A DNA stretch of 64,000 bases from Knoxdaviesia capensis (Eukaryota; Ascomycota; Sordariomycetes; Microascales; Gondwanamycetaceae), in NCBI GenBank assembly GCA_001510575.1, contig LNGK01000007.1, forward strand, positions 682,001-746,000, written 5' to 3'. The notes under the pieces were generated by a model that saw only the letters and a program-made list of their open reading frames with translations, was not told where the DNA came from and searched no databases. Position 1 is the stretch's first letter, and every line of letters starts with the position of its first letter. The position numbers were made by a program, and so were the translations under genes. Of the stretch, positions 35,388 through 45,674 are shown piece after piece.

Positions 35388-38300
35388 GGCAGGATAGATG
35401 GGAAGAAGGACTTCCCAAGTTGGAGATTCGATGCTGGCTACTGGGAGAGAGAGGAATTGGTGGGATTTTGAGGCAAGAAGCCGGACACGAGGTGGTTTAT
35501 TCCATGGAGAGAGAAATAGAGAGGGAAGACGAAAAAGAGAGAGATAGAGAGAAACAGAGAGCGGCCAATTGGGGACAGGAACCGGTATAAGATGAGAACG
35601 AGCCCAAGATCAAGAGGAAACAAGAGCGGCAAGGGGAGTGCTTGCCAGGCAACATACAAGGCAAACAAACCAAACAAACGACAGATGGTGCAGATCAGGG
35701 AAGAGGAGAGCGAAATACGAAGATAGGCAGAAGATAGATGAGATGAATGGGAGAGAAAAGCAGAGACAGGTTGAGATCCCTGAGAGGGGGGGAACGCAGA
35801 GGACCACGGGGTGGTTTGGGTTCCAACAGAGGAAGAAAAAAATAAGAAGGAAAAAAAGAAAAAAGAAAGGGCGTTTGCAAGGAGGGAGTTCGAATCGGAG
35901 CTGCGGAGGGGTGCGCAATTCACACTTCACTGTTTTTTGCAAGGTGCAAGGGCGGCTATGTGAGGGTTGGCGGATAGGGCAGAAGAGGGAGCGATTGAAT
36001 CAGCGATCACACACTTTCCGAGGAAACATTTGGTTGAAGAGCTGGCGATGGGGTGTTTGGGTCGGTTCTACGTGTGACAAGCGAACGAGCGGGAGAGAGA
36101 AAGAGAAAGGGAGCGGAAAAGCCACACATCTGACGATAACGCGTCCAGCCCAGAAAAAAAAAAGTCTCACAGACGTGCAGGGAGAAAGGAAGCAGAAATC
36201 AAGAAGGTTTGAGACATGTGGCAACCAAGAGGCCGTGCTTGGAGTTTGGACTTTCTGGCGAGTTGAAGCACGGCGGCCAGGGCCGGAAAAGAACAAGGAA
36301 GAATTATAGAGTCCCGAAGATATGTGTGCGCATATTATATTTCCAAACACCAGCTACACATATAGCCTCCTGGATGCACCCCGGCTCGTGAGAAAAAAAA
36401 AAAAGAAGAAGAAAAAAGATTTGACTGGTGACCGAAGAAGATGAAGGGCCGCCGGTCGTTTGTTCCTGGAATGGGCCGATCGAGAAGAAGAAGCACCGAT
36501 AAGAAAGGGTTACGAAGGGAGAAAAAGAAAAAGACGCGGATGTATTCAGTAATAGCAAGGGAAGCTGAACTCACAAAAATGCCCCCTCATCTCTTCACGA
36601 AAAGAAATGGCGATAAAACAGAAGTAGGAAATAAAGAAGCCGAAAAAACGAAAGAAGACGGGGCGGAAATAGGGCACCAGATTATTTTCACGGGATGAGC
36701 TCCCCCACTCTGGAAGCTAAAATTTGCTATTGGGGAACTAAATGAGCCAGGAAGGAGCAAAAATATGCACCATGCACTGAAACCTAAAACAAGAAAAGAA
36801 ACGGAAGCAGCGACTTCCCCTAGCGCCTTCCTACGCAAACCAGCGTGTTTTTGGGGCGGAAGGAGCAAAGGCCATGGGAAAAGAGTGGGCCGGCAGCATT
36901 ACCTTCATCTGTTCATTATTTTCCATGCACGGATTTATGAGCACAAACGGGGGTACTTGTACCTGGAGCTGCGCACTAACCGCCCCAGACCGCGATGGAC
37001 CCTGGAAACGTGGTAGAGACCCCTCAGGTACAACCCACCCAGACTTTCGGACTTGGTAAGATTACTTTGGCTGTTTGATCCAGGCATCCCGCCAGATTAC
37101 TCCGGCCAGGGTCTTCGCCTCTCTCTTCCCTCCACAGCCAAAAAGAAAAAAAAATGAAATCCCCCAACCCTTTGACGCGCGTATATACGAGTACAACCTG
37201 ACCGAAAGGCCCCCTGGCCGGCCGCCATTCCCGGACCCACTAGCCGGATGTTACGGCCAGGGTCCCGGCTCCGGTGACGGTGACAAAACCACACCATTGG
37301 ATCGGCGTTTCATGCACGTTGGCCTGCTTGGGTCCTCCGTATGAGCGATCTTCCGTAGTGGTGATGCAGATATGTCCTTCCTATGCCGGAATTTGGATGT
37401 AACTCAGGAGAAAAAGGAGACATCAGAGCTCCGGCTGGGGGGTTGGGCAGGAAGCACAGTGTAACCCTAAGAAGCACGTAACCCTAGACATGGCAGTATC
37501 AATCTGAAATCACCATCATGACTCATGATGCCAGTATCACCAGCTTCTGTTGCTGAGGGCACTGACTCATGCCTCCATTTCACACCCCCCTCCTGAGATC
37601 CCTCCTCTTCCTCCTTTCTGCCCTTCCGACTTCCCCTCCTCCCACATACAAACTCAAAACGCGCCATAAAAAGCATCAACAACATCGATGCAGCTCGAGA
37701 GCTCAGGTTGACCGCCAACGAGGGGACTCCGGGTTCGCCAGTGCGTTGAGTGCACAAGATACTCGCCTCTGCTGTACTCTGCCATGATACTGACACACTG
37801 TCGAAGGCACCTACGCATGTCACGCTTCCTGGGGCCGTGCTTCGGGCTATGTTTGGTGAAAGCCGCCGAAACTGGTTACCATCTCCTATCTACTTGAATT
37901 ATGTCGCCGTCAGGTCGACGACGCCGCTATGCTATACCCCGTAGCTTCAGTGCACTCATCCTCACTGATTCAACCGTTAGCTTGCCCAGATATTGCCCTA
38001 CCAACCATACCGTTCATCTCTGACTATCCTAGCCGTGACACGCCAAATGCCTGCCGCGAGTTGGTCCTTATCCGCGTGATATATTGCCCCTTTTCTGCAG
38101 AGATCCTCCGCTATGCATCTGCAAGTCTTAAGCCGCGGAGGTAGCGAGAAAAAGCAAACAAGAACGAAAGAAGTGGAAGCAAGCAGGAATGAAAAACACC
38201 TCGTGTCTGCGCGGGCTGCAACATGGGCTGTGGAGAGACTCTGCGCCCCGGCTACGCACATGCGCACAACACACACGTTGACCAAGAACAGTCCAACGCC

Positions 38301-39715
38301 GCCAGCCGGATTCACAAACACACAACTCTGGAACACCGCGCAGCCACCAACTTCTTTTTTTTTTCCTTCCTGAAATCCTTCGGCTCCTTGGCTTGTGCTC
38401 CGGACTCCTTGCTCGGATTGCACTTTCAAGTCACAGTTACGAGGTTCCTTCAGCAGCTGGATGGCAGAGTTGGATGGGCCATGGACGGACCTACAGAGTG
38501 TCCACGGGAAAGAAGTCCCCCGCGAGATCCTCCCCAAATGGCAGAAACGGCAGTGAAGCCCGCAGTCTATGGGATTCATAGAGCGACCAAGTTCCCCAGC
38601 GGATCCAGACCCGACCGCCTGATATCTCACCCCCGTCCACTACGGTTCTCCGCTCCGGATCATGCGAGGAACAAGATAAAGGCACCACCCTCCCCAATAT
38701 CGATTATGGTGCTCCCCCAACCATCGAATCCTCCTCCAGCAGCTCGTTTACGCTGGAAACAAAACGCCACCAACGCCCAGCTTCATCCTCGCCTCCGGTT
38801 CCCACGCTTTCTCTCTCGTTTGTTCCCCTCGCCTCAGAACAAGCGAAAACCCCCGGACTTCGCCGTTTTGTTCTGTTTTGCTTCTTCTGTCTAGTCTCAC
38901 CACCCACTTATCACTTCAAGAAGCCTATTGAAGATGTCCACTCTTCCCGGGGCTGGACGGACTTAGTGGCTGTGCAGACACGAGACGAACGCGGGAAGAA
39001 ACACCAAAAAGAAAAAAGAACGCGTTCGTTTCTTTTTTGAAAAAAAAAAATTGTTTCGTGCGCGCGGGGGACCGTTTGGTCTTCAACGCGGGACAACGAG
39101 GCGTATCCGGAAAAAAAAGAATTTTCCTTTTTTCCATGTTTCTAGCTCGGTTATTTTTTTTGTTTCGGTGTTCGTCAAACCACAGACATGCAGAAAAGAA
39201 AAAAAAGCCCAGAACGAAGGCGCAGGGAGCGAAGAGGGACAAAAAGAAAAGAACGCAAAGATCGATGGGGAAGACAGACACACCCGGGGCTAGCTGCAGG
39301 TGGCGTTTTGCGCGCGTGGCGTTTGCAAGCTCTGGGGGCGTGGGTGCAGGTGTCACGGATGTCGTTTGTGGTGGTGTACAGTAGCCGGGGGCGGGTACGA
39401 ACAAAAAGGAGAGAGCCCAGCAGCCGAGTGTGGGATATCAAGTGAGTGCTGCCTTCTGGAGAGAAAGAGTCAATCTCGGGTATGGAGGGGACGGCGTGCG
39501 GGGAGAGGCTGAGAGGTGCGGAATTAGAGGAGCGAGGGGCCTAGCAAGTGATGTACACTCAGGGATGTAGCTAGCTATCACTAGGACATACTCTCATAAG
39601 GGGAACATCGGGTCATAATTCATTAGCTAGGTCCGGTCGGGCTTTGTACAATCTCGCTCGCCGGTATCAACACTACCAACCAACCAAGGCCAGCCCGGGG
39701 GCACCGAACTTCCGG
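35388..39715. other. Intergenic, Rab-GAP upstream region and unassigned DNA
   Basis: From 35388 to about 36900 the plus strand is purine-rich, i.e. a long pyrimidine-rich promoter/leader for the Rab-GAP. Paired TAACCCTAR motifs lie at 37462-37470 and 37479-37487. From 38730 to 38933 the plus strand looks like a gene leader ending at an ATG (38934), but the frame closes after ten codons. From 39000 to 39715 there are A/T homopolymers and one TACAGTA (39377), then the transporter 3' end. No gene is supported. Confidence 0.45.
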
Positions 39716-41360
39716 TTACACCCGCAGCCGCCGCAGCGAGACGTCATGAACCTTCCATCTGCCGGTCGATGTCGCCCGCTCTTCCAGGTAATTCGCCTCG
39801 ATCACCTCCAGACTGCGGCCCTTGGTCTCGAACATGAACAGGGCCACCACAATCGTGGCGATCAGCGTCGACCCGGCGAAGAAGTAGTACGCGCCGAACG
39901 ACGACTTGGAGATCAGGATCGGGGTGGTCAGCGCCACGAGGTAGTTCGTAAGCTGTCCCCGGCACCCAAGTAGTGAAGTTAGCAAAAGACCGAACTGGTG
40001 AAAGGGGCCCCGAGGAAGAAATTCAGGGGCTGTATCAGGACTACTCACCCAGTTCGAACACTGCGCCAGCGCCGACGCACTGCTCCGCGTGCGCCGCGGC
40101 TGACTCTCCATCAGGAACGTGCGGAAACACACGGCCCAGGTGCCGTTGAACACGATCGCGAACAGGTAGATGCTGACGATGACCACCCACCGACCAGCGC
40201 CAGAGTCGGCATGCACTTCCTGCGCCGCGTACAGACTGCCTATGATCAGCATCAGCGCGGTAATTGACACGCCGCCAAACAGGGATGCTGTGCGCCGGCC
40301 CCATGAGTCGGCGAACAGCGCCGCGAAGATGGTCACCACGAAGATGGCGATGGCCGACATGCCGGAGGCGAGGAAGGAAGCCGAGTCGCCGGTCAGGCCG
40401 GCTTGGCGGAAGAGAATCGGCGCGTAGTACAGCACGCCGTCGATTCCGGACAGTTGCTGTGAGGATACATGCACGTCAATGGCTAAAGTCCACATATGTT
40501 TGTACGCAGGGAGACACCCGGGAGCGGGGAGGGAACGAAAAGCAAGTTACTGACCTGGAACGCCATCAGCACACACCCCAGCAAGGTGCGCCCGCGGTAT
40601 GGCCCCGAGAACGCCACCTTAAAATCATTCAGCATCTCGCGGACCGACTGCAGAAGAGACGTATCAGGCGAGTGCTCCAGCACCTCGGACGACTGGGCAA
40701 TCAGCTCGCGCTGCTCCTCCTCGTCGAGCCCCAGCTGTGAAATGACCGCCAGCGCCTCGTCGCGACGGCCCTTGGCCAGCAACCAGCGCGGCGACGCGGG
40801 ACACAAAAGCACCAGGGCGCCGAAAGCCAGCGCCAGCACGACCGACACAGCAATCGGCAGCCGCCAGGCGACGGAGTCCGGGCCGAAGCGCTCGGTGCCG
40901 TAGCACATGAAGAAGCCGACGACCAGCCCCGTGACGAGGCTGAACTGCGGCAGGGCCGACATGATGCCGCGCGTCTTCGCCGGCGACGTCTCGCACACCT
41001 GCACGTACGACGGGCTCAGGAACAGCCCCTCGCCCACCCCCATGATCAGCCGCCCCACCACAAACGCCGGCAGGTTCGGCGCGCTGCACTCGACCGCGCC
41101 GCCCACGGCAAAGATCGCGGCCCCCACGGCAATCACGGCGATGCGGCCGTACTTGTCGGCGAGCACGCCGGCGACCAGGGCCGACAGTGCGCCGGAGAGG
41201 AGGATCGAGGAGATCACCACGCCGTGGATGGAGGATGAGAGCGGGCCGAAGGAGTGTTCGAAGGCGGTCATGGTGGTCACGGCGCCGATGGTGCCGGTGT
41301 CGAGGCTAGAACCGGAGATGCATGTCGGGTCAGTTGCCACATTTGACTCGAGTGAAATCT

Positions 41361-41391
<31 letters not shown>

Positions 41392-41536
41392 TCAGTCAGT
41401 CAGAGAGGAGAGGCAAGATGCAGACTCACCCGTATAGCATGGCCACGCAGGACACCAGAATGCCGGAGCGGATGTAGAGCGGGATGGAATTGTACATGTT
41501 GGTGACCCGTTCCGGGAACGACGATTCCACGATCAT
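39716..41536 (-). CDS. MFS transporter, sugar-porter family (4 exons, 500 aa)
   Basis: A twelve-helix major-facilitator transporter of the sugar-porter type at the plasma membrane; the substrate is unknown but probably a sugar or polyol. The exons are 41430-41536, 40555-41305, 40049-40456 and 39716-39952. All introns are GT-AG and phases match. Signatures in order are GLDTGTIGA at the end of helix 1 (about 36-44), the loop 2-3 motif ADKYGRI (about 85-91), ETSPAKTRG (about 141-149), PASPRWLLAKGR (about 205-216), QLSGIDGVLYYAP opening exon 3 (residue 287), ADSWGRR, and FETKGRSLEVIE near the C-terminus (about 463-474). PESPRWL is changed to PASPRWL and QxxGxN to QLSGID, so the sugar-binding Asn is Asp here. 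The start at 41536 gives a normal short N-terminus; an in-frame ATG at 41656 is possible. Intron 1 carries (CA)14. Confidence 0.9.
41361..41388. repeat. (CA)14 in intron 1 of the MFS gene
   Basis: Fourteen CA units on the plus strand ((TG)14 in the transcript) within the 124-nt intron 41306-41429. An adjacent GTCA tetranucleotide run lies at 41390-41403. Exons on both sides are intact. Confidence 0.95.
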
Positions 41537-41682
41537 GATGGATACAGGTCGGACCGTTGTGTTGAATGCGAGATTCCTGCCCTTCGATGGAGGTACGGAC
41601 AAGTGACAGGTCGTCTCGGTGAGCAAGGATGGAAATGTTTGATCGGGGTCTCGCACCGAATCCGTGTAAAAAGAAGGAAAGG

Positions 41683-41737
41683 AGAAGCAGCAGAGAAGCA
41701 GCAGAGAAGCAGCAGAGAAGCAGCAGAGAAGCAGCAG
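41683..41737. repeat. 11-bp minisatellite AGAAGCAGCAG x5
   Basis: Five exact head-to-tail copies of AGAAGCAGCAG (41683-41737), then a decaying sixth (AGAAACATGCG). It starts 147 bp upstream of the chosen start codon of the transporter, so it lies in its leader or promoter (CTGCTGCTTCT on the transcript strand). Confidence 0.95.
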
Positions 41738-42627
41738 AGAAACATGCGAGGAAACACAAACTTTTTAAGGGCAAAAAGAGGACCACCACACCACTCCCCA
41801 CAAGTGATTCATCCGACTGCCCCAGACTTTCGGCACTCCATTTCTCATGGCACGTCTCTCCTCTCTCTCTCCATCGTTAACCGAGCCACTAATATCCATG
41901 AGATCGCCATGATTCATGTTCATACAAAGCAATAAACAGACATCGCAGCACAACCACATACACCGGGACCGCCCGATCAGGAAATTCCGGGCCCATGGGA
42001 CCCAAGCTGCCATCGCTATCGATAAGCCGGCACTTCCCCGGGGGTTCTCGCTGTGGCTTTCCGAGCCCGTCCGGGCAGACCGGGGCCAGCAACGTGATAG
42101 GTGACCTTGCAGGTCGTGAGTTTTTTTCCCGATGCCAGCCAGCCAGCCAGGTGGGAATGTAACCTTCTGGAAGGGGGGGCGGCGGCGGCGGCGGCGGACA
42201 CCAGGGGGAGGCTAGCCTGATTGGGTATGTGGCCGCCTCGGACCACCTCAAACTTTGTGATGGCTCTCCGCCAACCGGGTGGGATTTTCTAAACGAGAAT
42301 GGATTCTCGTGTCCAGTGTGCCAGTCGGCATGTCGGAGTGTGACCAGCCTGTGCCTTCGAGGCCGGTCGGGTCGGGGTCTTCCCGAGTTGGGGCAGCTGC
42401 TGAGCCCGTGAACAGTGGATGGCCCCCTTCGCCATGGTTCTTGACAGTGAAAGTTGGGGTGCCGGGGATTTCGCTTTTCTGCTTCTATGCGAGCCCGAGA
42501 AGGTGGTCTGTGGCTGGAATGTGGAGAGAGGGATGGACCCCAAAGTCTGCGTTCCAGGCTCTGGTTGTGGCTATTTGAACTGTTGGTGGAGGTCATAGAA
42601 GATGAAGTTTTTTTTGGGCGGGCCGGT

Positions 42628-42698
42628 TTAGGGTTGTTTCTGGTTTAGTGTTCTTTCTGGTCTAGGGTTATGGTGGGGTTGTGATGGGGTTAGGGTTT
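42628..42698. promoter_or_regulatory. Cluster of three telobox-like TTAGGGTT motifs
   Basis: TTAGGGTT at 42628-42635, CTAGGGTTA at 42662-42670 and TTAGGGTTT at 42690-42698, all in the same orientation. In fungi and plants such interstitial octamers are bound by Tbf1/TRF-type Myb proteins; binding here is inferred. They are not a telomere because they are not tandem and are surrounded by ordinary sequence. Confidence 0.4.
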
Positions 42699-43691
42699 GG
42701 GCGAATTGGTTGAGCCAAGTGAAGAAAAGAAAAGAACAATCCTGGGGTGGCAGGTGAAGGAATTTCCCGTTATCTGCTTGTAAGGGAGCTGCAGCCAGGG
42801 TCATGAAGATCCCAGGGAGATGGGACAGAACAAGGCGAAAGAGTCGAAAAGAATCAGCCCCTTCATTTGCAGCTTCCATACTGTTCAAGTCAGGTCCACC
42901 ACAAAAGAAGCAGGCGGCCCACGTGCATCTTTTCCGCGGTCACCACTGGAGAGAAGTTGGTGCAGGGCATATTCCCATATGGTGAGACACTGATAACACT
43001 CATCCTCTCACACACTCTCTCTGTGTGCGTGTACTGAGCTGTATGTCTCTCGTTTTCGCCTGCCCCTTTCTCTGGCGTTCCGTTTCCTCTTCTCTGTATA
43101 GCAGTGCCATGTGAAACTAGAGAGAGCACCGGATTTTCAGCACCTGATGGACAGTCGATGCTCGCTCCTCTCACGATGCATCGACTCCGGGCCAGCTTGA
43201 TCACATCCACAGCTCTCTTCTTTCCGACTCAACGCTCGGACTCCAGTGATGATTCCTTCCTCTATAAAACAGTTATCTCTGGTGACAGACACCGTCGTAG
43301 TCTGATTCCAAGCATATACAGTGTTCAAAGGCGACTTCACAATCCGCCGACGGACGAGATATCTACGGGAATTCAACGTTCAAAAGAAGAGAGCCAAAAC
43401 ATATAAATCGCCAAATTTCAGGGGTCAATGGTGTAAGAGACCCGAAAAACGGGAGACTTTTTTTTTTGTTTCTTTTTTTCCCCTTCATTTCTCCATTTCC
43501 TTCTTCTTAGGGAAGTGGAAGCGGAGAACACCAAGCAAGCATTGGCATGCTGAAGTGACCAAACTAGAGGGAGAAGAGGAACACAAAAAGAAAAAAAAAG
43601 GGGGGAGGGGGGAAGAGGATGAGACTGACTTCTTCGGAATTGGGCAAACGAGGCGAGGTGAAGAAGAAACAGGGCAGTTTTGTCCTTTTTC

Positions 43692-43706
43692 GGGGGGGGG
43701 GGGGGG
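43692..43706. repeat. G15 homopolymer
   Basis: An uninterrupted run of fifteen Gs in noncoding DNA. Confidence 0.95.
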
Positions 43707-45674
43707 TTATTTGCTTTTTGTGAGGCGGGACTTTCTATCCGTGATAGACAGTTAGAACACAACAGCGCAAGATACTGTTGAGCACTAACAAGAGCGAGCA
43801 ATAGAAAGGTTAGACACGCATCATCCAGCAGTGGCAGGAAGAAGAAATATCACACAAACAGCAAAACGGCTAAAAAAAAGGAGCTCACAGACCTTCCCCC
43901 CCCGCCTTTCTCGCCTTGACCTTGGGGGAATCTTGCTTTTTTCCCACAGAGACAGTCTTCTCACCGTTCTGTTTTCCCCGGTACAAGGCCAGCCAGCTTG
44001 AGTCTACGGCCGGCACTGGTACCAGTACATGCAGAGAGAGCAGCCGGTGGATTTCTGGTTCCCCTTCCACACTCGTCCACAGCACACCAGCGCCCACTTT
44101 TGGGAGTGTTTCTGTTCTTGCCTGGTTTTTTTTGTTTTTTTTTTTGTTTTTTTTTTCAACACAACATTCCATTCATTCCGTGTGTATTAACTTGCACAAG
44201 TCGGAGCTTGGCTCTGGAAAGAGAGAATATGAACGAGGCAGATACAGTGCGAGCTCAGTCTCATGAACTGCCATTTTTATCTCCTCTTCCAAATTCCTCG
44301 CGAGCAAGAATAGACGGCACATTCCATCCAGCCTTCCGTTGGAAATCAATGGAAGCTTGGAGACAGACCAAGAAAAGCGAGTGGGCAAACTGGGAAGGCA
44401 GCTTTTTCTCAGAGGGCAGGCGCGCAAACTTGGGTCAATCGCCCTTCTTTTCCATTTGCGCCAGGACTCTTGGTTCCGTTCCCACCGCAACAACAGATAC
44501 CCCACTATCTGAATTTGCTGCATCTGCTGTGCTACCTCTGTTAAGGTCGCAACATGATTTACAATGCACAGTGCCAGCGCCGGCGCGCACCGTCACCTCC
44601 ATCCTCGCTCATGTGCCGTTTGTTTGTTTGCTTGCTCGCTCCTGCTGCTTCTTCTGCTCTTTCCTGTCTTTTGGGGGAAACTTGTAACACCTTCGCCCTA
44701 CCCCTAAAGGTTCTCTCGCTTTCACCAACGGAGAAGCAGGAAAGAGGGCCCAGAGCCTCCTCCTCCGCCACGGGAATTCATGCATTTCCTGTTTTCTGTC
44801 TGTCCCCGCTCGCTCTCGCTCTCACAGTAAGTGCGGACAGTGGCCGGCACGTTGCACTCGCCCACCAAACAACCACTTGCCGACCTCGCCCACACACTGT
44901 GTATTCCCTATACCCGTTGATCCCCCCAAATGTGTCAGTGTAATGTAATATACCGGTATTTTCTCTTTTCTTCAAGAGATTACCGTGTGTGCCTCCTTGC
45001 GTGGCCAGCTAGCCATCTAGCACTGGACAGACATGCCTTTACGGAGACTCGGGCTGACCGCCAGTCAAGCAGAGAGAGGAAAGTCCTGTGCCCCCTCATC
45101 CGCTGTTATAGATAGTCGACGGTATATAGTACTTCAGCTATATGGTCAATCTATGGTCGAGACCGGTATCGCCCTCTACCACACAGAACAGCCCCAAGCA
45201 AGTAACTAGTACCACCACTTACTACAGAAGAGCGAGGAGAGGAAGGAAGGAAGCTCTCTCTCTCCCACTTCTGATACTCGTAGTTTGGACCCCTGTGTGC
45301 CTCCCGCCCTCCTCTCCTTCCCGCTCTCGTTTTTTTGGCGTGCTCACCCACCCAGCTCTTGCTCTTACTTTTTCTCTTAGTGTGTGTGCTCTGGGTCTCT
45401 CCTACCCTCTCTGGCACTGGCACTTGCCTCTCTTTCTCAATCCTCCGCTTTCCCTCTTTCCTTCCCTCCATTATATCTGCTCTTCCCCCTTCCCTCCCTC
45501 TCCCTCTCTTCTCCTTCTTCCTTCCCTCTCTCTTTCCTCCTTCTCTTTCTATCTGAAAAGCCCTTTCATTTTCCCATCCTTTATCATCGTTGCTCAGTGC
45601 CTCAATTGGCCTATTTTTCATTTTCTATCCAACCCCCCTGCTTCCCCAGAAACTTCCACCAACCATTATCCACC

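Larger units (their letters stand above)
41537..45674. other. Intergenic between the MFS gene and the acidic-protein gene
   Basis: No gene is supported. Contents: the 11-bp minisatellite, (GGC)n at about 42178-42196, three telobox-like motifs at 42628-42698, a G15 run at 43692-43706, T-rich runs at about 44120-44156, and a TATA-like TATATAG (about 45123) followed by a strong pyrimidine tract (45250-45660) that leads into the next gene. Confidence 0.45.

Noticed and set aside
38223..38894. 223-codon plus-strand frame
   Set aside because: Composition is noncoding-like, with a Phe run from a T homopolymer and no recognisable motif.
41683..41737. CRISPR-like array
   Set aside because: Head-to-tail 11-bp units without spacers in a eukaryotic genome; a minisatellite.
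41889..42596. 235-codon minus-strand frame with poly-proline
   Set aside because: Poly-Pro comes from the (GGC)n repeat; no domain, no leader, and it lies in the transporter upstream region.
42628..42698. Telomere or chromosome end
   Set aside because: Only three non-tandem TTAGGG units with normal sequence and genes on both sides.
45142..45674. Upstream extension of the acidic-protein first exon
   Set aside because: The in-frame upstream sequence is a C/T-rich leader giving Ser/Leu/Pro; the Kozak-like ATG at 45675 starts the acidic protein.
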